A stretch of 10,538 bases of DNA from an uncultured Ruminococcus sp. (GTDB lineage Bacteria; Bacillota; Clostridia; Oscillospirales; Acutalibacteraceae). How positions within the stretch are numbered: the stretch's first letter is position 1; each line of letters opens with the position of its first letter. The notes under the pieces were generated by a model. It was given only the letters and a program-made list of their open reading frames with translations, did no database searches and was not told where the DNA came from. Made by a program: the position numbers and the translations under genes. The stretch is from the NCBI GenBank assembly GCA_902773265.1, contig CACYDZ010000203.1, forward strand, positions 1-10,538, given 5' to 3'. This document shows positions 6,532 through 10,538 of the stretch, one piece after another.

Positions 6532-7344
6532 TTAGTGACTGACAATGTTTTTGACCACTGTAAATATCACAAATGCGGTAAGATTTGCCAGAACAATACT
6601 TGCTCCTACCGGTGTTCCCGCCGTATAGGAAACACTTATCCCGATAAAAAAACAGATCACCGAAAGTATTGCTGATGTGACAATCACTTGCCTGAATGTC
6701 TTACAGACCTGCATGGCACTCAACGCCGGAAAGATTATCAGACTGGATATCAACAGCGTTCCCATAATTCTCATGCCTAATACCACAGTCAACGCTGTCA
6801 GTATCGCAATAACTGTATTGTAAAAATTGACTTTGATGCCTGTCGCTTTGGAAAAATTTTCGTCAAATGTTACCGCAAATATCTTGTTGTAAAATATCCG
6901 CAGTAAAATAATCACTATCCCCGATAAACATACACTCCATATCGCATCAAAATCAGATGTCGCTACAATACTTCCGAATAAATAATTACTGATGTCTGTA
7001 TTCATACCGTTTCGTAATGTGGCAACCGTCACCCCTATCGCCAATGCACTGCTCGATATCAATGCTATGGCGGAATCTCCTTTGATTTTGCTGTTTTCAC
7101 TTATCCTCAACAATAAAAATGCGGAAATGACAACTACAGGTATGGCTACGGGCAACGGTGTCAGATTGAACGCTGACGCTATCGCCAATGCTCCGAACCC
7201 TACATGGGAAAGCCCGTCCCCTATCATGGAGTACCTCTTCAATACCAGACTGACCCCTAATAACGATGCACAAAGTGAAACGGGTATTCCTATGATTAAT
7301 GCCCTTATCATAAAGGTATGTTCAAACATTGATAAAATATCCAT
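6532..7344 (-). CDS. Metal-ion ABC transporter permease (ABC-3 family, ZnuB/MntB-like)
   Basis: This 270-residue integral membrane protein has about eight or nine hydrophobic segments. The ABC-3 family landmarks are GDGLSHVGFG (42-51, with the conserved S-H pair), the cytoplasmic loop DENFSKATGI (161-170), the GMRIMGTLLISSLIIFPA block (190-207) and a C-terminal GTPVGASIVLAN (243-254). The family imports zinc, manganese or iron; sequence alone does not fix the metal. It would form the membrane dimer of the importer powered by the ATPase encoded just upstream, whose stop lies 20 bp before this ATG. AAGGGA lies about 10 nt before the ATG at 7344. No substrate-binding lipoprotein gene is found in the window. 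Confidence 0.92.
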   Translation of the reverse strand: MDILSMFEHTFMIRALIIGIPVSLCASLLGVSLVLKRYSMIGDGLSHVGFGALAIASAFNLTPLPVAIPVVVISAFLLLRISENSKIKGDSAIALISSSALAIGVTVATLRNGMNTDISNYLFGSIVATSDFDAIWSVCLSGIVIILLRIFYNKIFAVTFDENFSKATGIKVNFYNTVIAILTALTVVLGMRIMGTLLISSLIIFPALSAMQVCKTFRQVIVTSAILSVICFFIGISVSYTAGTPVGASIVLANLTAFVIFTVVKNIVSH

Positions 7345-7364
7345 GATGATATATTCCCTTTCTG

Positions 7365-8126
7365 TTATGGTTTCGATTGGTGAATGTGTTTTAGCTTGTG
7401 CTTTTCACAGTCATCACAATGACAGTTATGATAAAGAAAACGACTGCCAAGTTCACTGTGCTGATATTCTTGTGTCGTGCCGAAAAAAATTTCACCGCTG
7501 ACGCTGAGATGTAAAATGTGACTGGCATAATTTACCGCACTGATAATATCATGCGAAACCATAATTACTGTCATATTATCATTCTGATTCAGATTTTTAA
7601 TGATGGTGTACATCTGAGCCGTTGCCACAGGGTCCAGTCCCACAACAGGTTCATCAAGTAAAATCAGTTTTTCTGCCGAACATAATGCCCTTGCTAATAA
7701 TACTCTCTGTTGTTGCCCTCCGGACAGTTCACGGTAACAACGCTTCTTTAAAGACGGTATCCCGATTTTTTCCATATTCTCCCATGCGATTTTCTTGTCT
7801 TCTTTATTGTAAAAACCCAGAAATTTTTTCTTATTCAGTCTGCCGGAAAGAACAACTTCCCATACAGACGCCGGAAAGTCTTTTTGTATACCTGTCTGCT
7901 GTGGGAGATAGCCGATTTCTGTCTGTTGCAGACCGTCTCCAAATATAAATTCTCCGTAACTCGCTGAACGCAGTCCTAATATGCCTTTCATTAAGGTACT
8001 TTTTCCTGAACCGTTCTCTCCTACAATGCAAAGATAATCCCCTCTGTGAATTTCAAAGTTCAAATCTTTGAATACAGTGTTGCCATCATAACTCATGGTA
8101 ACATTGTTACACCTTAAAACACTCAA
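7365..8126 (-). CDS. Metal-ion ABC transporter ATP-binding protein (ZnuC-like) with Cys/His-rich tail
   Basis: From the chosen TTG start this is a 253-residue ATPase. It has Walker A GENGSGKST (36-44), a Q-loop in YLPQQ (73-77), signature LSGGQ (134-138), Walker B LILLDEP (154-160) and switch H192. The fold and the DFPASVWEVVLSGR block match metal-importer ATPases of the ZnuC/AdcC/MntB type. The tail (233-249, HNCHCDDCEKHKLKHIH) holds three Cys and five His and looks metal-binding. The open frame extends upstream to a TTG at 8192, but that codon is inside the -35 box of the gene's own promoter, so it cannot be the start. GGAGG (8135-8139) lies 8 nt before TTG 8126 and 5 nt before GTG 8129. 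ATG 8141 overlaps GGAGG and has no site of its own. It is the first gene of an operon with the permease. Confidence 0.92.
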   Translation of the reverse strand: MSVLRCNNVTMSYDGNTVFKDLNFEIHRGDYLCIVGENGSGKSTLMKGILGLRSASYGEFIFGDGLQQTEIGYLPQQTGIQKDFPASVWEVVLSGRLNKKKFLGFYNKEDKKIAWENMEKIGIPSLKKRCYRELSGGQQQRVLLARALCSAEKLILLDEPVVGLDPVATAQMYTIIKNLNQNDNMTVIMVSHDIISAVNYASHILHLSVSGEIFFGTTQEYQHSELGSRFLYHNCHCDDCEKHKLKHIHQSKP

Positions 8127-8163
8127 CACTACTTCCTCCATAACATCTTTTTTACAATGGTTG

Positions 8164-8192
8164 ATTATAACAAATATGTCTTGTACTGTCAA
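8164..8192 (-). promoter_or_regulatory. Consensus sigma-A promoter of the metal transporter operon
   Basis: On the minus strand TTGACA (8187-8192) and TATAAT (8164-8169) are both perfect and spaced by 17 bp, with a TG extension before the -10. The predicted start near 8157 leaves about 30 nt to the TTG start at 8126. I see no confident Zur, MntR or Fur operator overlapping it, although metal control would be expected. Confidence 0.9.
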
Positions 8193-8211
8193 ACAGATTT
8201 AAGGCTTGCCA

Positions 8212-8243
8212 CCCTAAAAAATAAAATCGCTGTGAGCGATTTT
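8212..8243 (-). terminator. Rho-independent terminator before the metal operon promoter
   Basis: A 9-bp perfect stem (8223-8231 with 8235-8243) has a 3-nt loop. On the minus strand it continues into ATTTTTTA (plus 8215-8222). It lies downstream of rarA and the metallophosphoesterase and just before the transporter promoter, so it probably ends that transcript. The other side also carries five T residues, so it may act in both directions. Confidence 0.75.
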
Positions 8244-8280
8244 TCCCTGTCGGAAAAGGTTATGCCTTTCACTTTATTGT

Positions 8281-8304
8281 CAAAATTTGCTTACGCAAAT
8301 TTTG
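8281..8304. repeat. AT-rich perfect palindrome (possible terminator)
   Basis: A perfect 10-bp inverted repeat (8281-8290 with 8295-8304) has a 4-nt loop. The T-rich flank is on the plus-strand side (TTTGATTTTTTAG, 8302-8314), where no gene needs terminating. On the minus strand it stands 17 nt after the last hairpin of repeat copy B, and copy A has a palindrome 18 nt after its last hairpin. It could be a terminator or a fourth hairpin of the element. Confidence 0.55.
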
Positions 8305-8322
8305 TTTGATTTTTTAGCCGAT

Positions 8323-8419
8323 TAAAGGACTTTGCCCTTTAAAATCCCACAAGGGGACTTTGTCCCCGTGACCCCTACCACTTCCCCAAAAGTGGACAAA
8401 ACTTTTAATTGTCATAGCT
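8323..8419 (-). repeat. Structured dispersed repeat, copy B
   Basis: This 97-bp element matches copy A (2146-2244) in inverted orientation. Hairpins are H3 8322-8330 with 8334-8342, H2 8353-8358 with 8362-8367, and H1 8378-8383 with 8390-8395. H1 has a different stem sequence from copy A but still pairs. The 8329/8335 pair in H3 is A-C on the plus strand and G-T on the minus strand, so it pairs only if the minus strand is the RNA. It starts 40 bp after the metallophosphoesterase stop, in the same direction, so it would be in the 3' region of that mRNA. Confidence 0.85.
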
Positions 8420-8459
8420 ATCCGTTTTTTATGGTTTACTACATTCAGATTTTTTTCGC

Positions 8460-9230
8460 TTAGTGAATACAGAGAATATCATCATACAAAGCAATAAATT
8501 TTTCTGTAACAGTTCTGTCTTCATGATAATGTCCAAAGTACCATTTCTTAAACTGTAACCGCCGGAGTAAGTTGTCAAAATAGCGTGTCAACTTATCAGA
8601 TTCCGGCTGAAAAGAATACATATGTTCTACAACAGATTGTGCTGTACAATGTGTGATGACATAATCTACTTCGTAATTTACTTTGGCAAGATTTCTTTCG
8701 GCATTGGCAAATTCTTCTTCACACGGCATTTCTTCCTCCCACCATGACAATTTATTGACACGGAATAATTTTCTTTGTTTTTTCATCTGTCGGATTTGCT
8801 TTCTGAACGCTTCCTCACTCTCGAAATCTTCACGGTACAGAATACCGTCATCAACATCATGGGAACTCGCTCCCCCAAATACAAAAAAACACTTACCCTC
8901 AAAATCAAAAATTTCTCCCCTCATCAGATGATAAACAGAATTTCTGATTTTATGAGCTTTGCCACCGTGAAAAATGACGGTTTCGTAATCATGGTTCAGA
9001 CGGTCAAAATTTTCATGATTACCGTCTGCAAAAACTGTTGTGAACGGCTTTTCTTCTAACCAGTCCAGCCAGTATTTTTCTTCCGCAGATTCTTTCTGCC
9101 AATCCCATACTCCCCCAAAATCTCCACAGATGATAACTATATCGTCTTTGGTCATCAGTTTCTGCTGTGAAAAATGATTTGTGGAAAATTTCTGAAATTC
9201 TCCGTGACAATCTCCTGTAATAAAAATCAT
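8460..9230 (-). CDS. Calcineurin-like metallophosphoesterase
   Basis: This 256-residue protein has the ordered metal-binding motifs of the family: GDCHG (6-10, D7 and H9), GDFGG (36-40, D37), GNHE (70-73, N71 and H72), THC with H194, and GHYH (233-236). Together these coordinate two metal ions for phosphoester hydrolysis. The substrate is unknown; there is no signal peptide or membrane segment, so it is cytoplasmic. A Trp- and Glu-rich insert at about 161-178 is not typical of a minimal domain. The start at ATG 9230 is preceded by AGGGGGAT about 10 nt upstream, and MIFITGDCHG is the expected N-terminus. An in-frame GTG at 9269 would add 13 residues but has no ribosome site. The gene begins 42 bp after the rarA stop, so they are probably co-transcribed, but a functional link is not established. 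Confidence 0.9.
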   Translation of the reverse strand: MIFITGDCHGEFQKFSTNHFSQQKLMTKDDIVIICGDFGGVWDWQKESAEEKYWLDWLEEKPFTTVFADGNHENFDRLNHDYETVIFHGGKAHKIRNSVYHLMRGEIFDFEGKCFFVFGGASSHDVDDGILYREDFESEEAFRKQIRQMKKQRKLFRVNKLSWWEEEMPCEEEFANAERNLAKVNYEVDYVITHCTAQSVVEHMYSFQPESDKLTRYFDNLLRRLQFKKWYFGHYHEDRTVTEKFIALYDDILCIH

Positions 9231-9272
9231 AACATGATATCCCCCTGTTCCTATCCAATCTTCTGCCACTAA

Positions 9273-10538
9273 CTAAATGTTACACTTGATTTTTTGCCAG
9301 TATTGTCGGAATGCCTGTTCATTTTTGTTGTTGCCAAATTCATAATATTGACGGTCTTTGAGATTATCCGGCAGATATTGCTGTCTGACATAGTGATTTT
9401 CAAAATCGTGCGGATAAAGATAAAATTGTCCCTTGTCTTCTACATCATCACCATCAAAATGCTTATTCTGTAACTGTCGGGGAATACTGCCTGTAAGACC
9501 ACTCTCTATATCCTTCATGGCTTTATTGATGGCATTATACGCAGAGTTGCTTTTCGGTGCATTACAGACAAGCAAAACGGCATCTGCAAGCGGTATTCTT
9601 GCCTCAGGCAGTCCTGTCTGCATGGCAATATCAACACAAGATTTTACAATCGGAATAATCTGCGGATAGGCAAGCCCGACATCTTCACAAACACATACCA
9701 TCAGTCTCCTGCATACCGAAAGTAAATCTCCTGCCGAAAGTAGCCGACCAAGATAATAAATTCCTGCATCAGGGTCTGAACCTCTCATGGATTTCTGAAA
9801 CGCTGATAAAAGGTCATAATGTTCGTCACCGCTTTTATCGTATTGCATGGAACTTTTTTGTGTGAAATTCTTTGCACTCTCTAAAGTAATTTTTCGGTGG
9901 AGATTACCGTCTGTATTTTTTTCGCTGAAAGTCGTGGCAACACATAATTCTACCGCATTAATCGCTTTCCGTACATCACCTCCACAAGTTGCGGCAATAT
10001 AACGGACTGTATTATCTTCGACAATGATTTGTTCGTGAAGTTCTTCCGACAGAATATGAAATGCCCGTCTGACGGCTTTTTCAATTTCTGTACTTTCTAC
10101 ACGCTTAAATTCAAATACTGTACATCGGCTCAGAATGGCATTGTAAACATAAAAATAAGGGTTTTCCGTAGTAGAAGCAATCAGCGTAATACTTCCGTTC
10201 TCCAGAAATTCCAGTAAAGTCTGTTGCTGCTTTTTGTTGAAATATTGGATTTCATCAAGATATAATAAAATACCATTCATTCCGCTGAATGTGTCCAGTT
10301 CACTCACAATATCTTTGATGTCACTGACAGAAGCCGTTGTACCGTTCAGTTTTCGTAAAAGTTTTCCGGTTCTATTGGCAATATAAGTCGCTACTGTACT
10401 TTTTCCTACACCTGACGAACCGTAAAATATCATGTTGGGAATATCTTCACAGCGTTCAATAATATTTCTTAACGGTCTGCCTTTATCCAACAGATGTTTT
10501 TGTCCTACAATGTCATCAAGACTGTTCGGGCGTATTCT
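9273..10538 (-). CDS. rarA: RarA (MgsA) replication-associated recombination ATPase, partial
   Basis: The visible 421 codons run off the right edge. The 16 codons before position 10490 read RIRPNSLDDIVGQKHLLDKG, the usual RarA N-terminus, so only about 10-20 residues are missing and 10490 is not the start. RarA is an AAA+ ATPase related to clamp loaders that acts at stalled replication forks and on single-stranded DNA ends. Visible landmarks, numbered from the edge, are Walker A GSSGVGKST (40-48), Walker B LLYLDEIQ with the DE at 95-96, FNKKQQ, sensor I STTENP, the SRC arginine-finger region, GGDVRKAINAVE, and the C-terminal block SSMQYDKSGDEHYD, MRGSDPDA and beyond. The Walker A residues SSGVGKS replace the usual PPGTGKT, and the CEDVG block replaces SEDIG. 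It appears intact otherwise. Confidence 0.94.
   Translation of the reverse strand, partial: RIRPNSLDDIVGQKHLLDKGRPLRNIIERCEDIPNMIFYGSSGVGKSTVATYIANRTGKLLRKLNGTTASVSDIKDIVSELDTFSGMNGILLYLDEIQYFNKKQQQTLLEFLENGSITLIASTTENPYFYVYNAILSRCTVFEFKRVESTEIEKAVRRAFHILSEELHEQIIVEDNTVRYIAATCGGDVRKAINAVELCVATTFSEKNTDGNLHRKITLESAKNFTQKSSMQYDKSGDEHYDLLSAFQKSMRGSDPDAGIYYLGRLLSAGDLLSVCRRLMVCVCEDVGLAYPQIIPIVKSCVDIAMQTGLPEARIPLADAVLLVCNAPKSNSAYNAINKAMKDIESGLTGSIPRQLQNKHFDGDDVEDKGQFYLYPHDFENHYVRQQYLPDNLKDRQYYEFGNNKNEQAFRQYWQKIKCNI

Noticed and set aside
6992..7501. 169-codon plus-strand ORF opposite the permease and ATPase genes
   Set aside because: It is fully antisense to two well-supported transporter genes and its sequence shows no family motifs.
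8098..8110. GTAAC-ATT-GTTAC palindrome near the metal operon start, considered as an operator
   Set aside because: It lies inside the coding sequence (Asn-Asn-Val-Thr codons), about 50 bp downstream of the predicted transcription start, and does not match Zur, AdcR or MntR sites that I know.
9231..9269. GTG start extending the metallophosphoesterase by 13 residues
   Set aside because: No ribosome site precedes it, and AGGGGGAT correctly positions the ATG at 9230, which gives the family-typical N-terminus.

Overview
The window looks like a low-GC anaerobic Firmicute, most like the Ruminococcus/Oscillospiraceae group. The reasons are AT-rich intergenic DNA, consensus sigma-A promoters, AGGAGG-type ribosome binding sites, a small protein resembling the glycyl-radical end of anaerobic ribonucleotide reductase, and a pullulanase carrying MucBP-like and CBM26-like starch-handling modules of the kind known in ruminococcal starch degraders. 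The genus is an inference. All nine genes lie on the minus strand, so transcription runs from high to low coordinates.

Right to left: rarA (a clamp-loader-like recombination ATPase, cut by the right edge) is followed 42 bp later by a metallophosphoesterase, probably in the same transcript. A 333-bp gap follows (8127-8459). It holds a structured repeat (copy B), two further strong hairpins and a consensus promoter. That promoter drives a metal-ion ABC transporter (ATPase with a Cys/His-rich tail, then an ABC-3 permease; no substrate-binding protein is present), with a membrane acyltransferase 71 bp downstream. Next comes a 982-residue type I pullulanase with its own promoter and a textbook terminator. 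A 287-bp gap (2039-2325) holds repeat copy A in the opposite orientation and a TTGACA promoter. A repeat-rich lipoprotein, a single-domain CYTH phosphatase-like gene and the small NrdD-like protein follow, the last two each with its own promoter. A further promoter at the extreme left edge points out of the window.

The genes form several short transcription units rather than one pathway. The only clear functional unit is the metal transporter pair. The pullulanase debranches starch-type glucans. rarA serves replication-fork maintenance. The rest are surface or nucleotide-metabolism functions that cannot be assigned precisely.

Two signals stand out. The first is a roughly 100-bp dispersed element in two inverted copies. 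They share a 24-nt identical core and three matching hairpins, and the sequence changes preserve pairing and consistently favour one RNA strand. The second is a monocistronic, cysteine-free 102-residue protein with the R-x-x-G-Y-L glycyl-radical motif of anaerobic ribonucleotide reductase but no catalytic domain.
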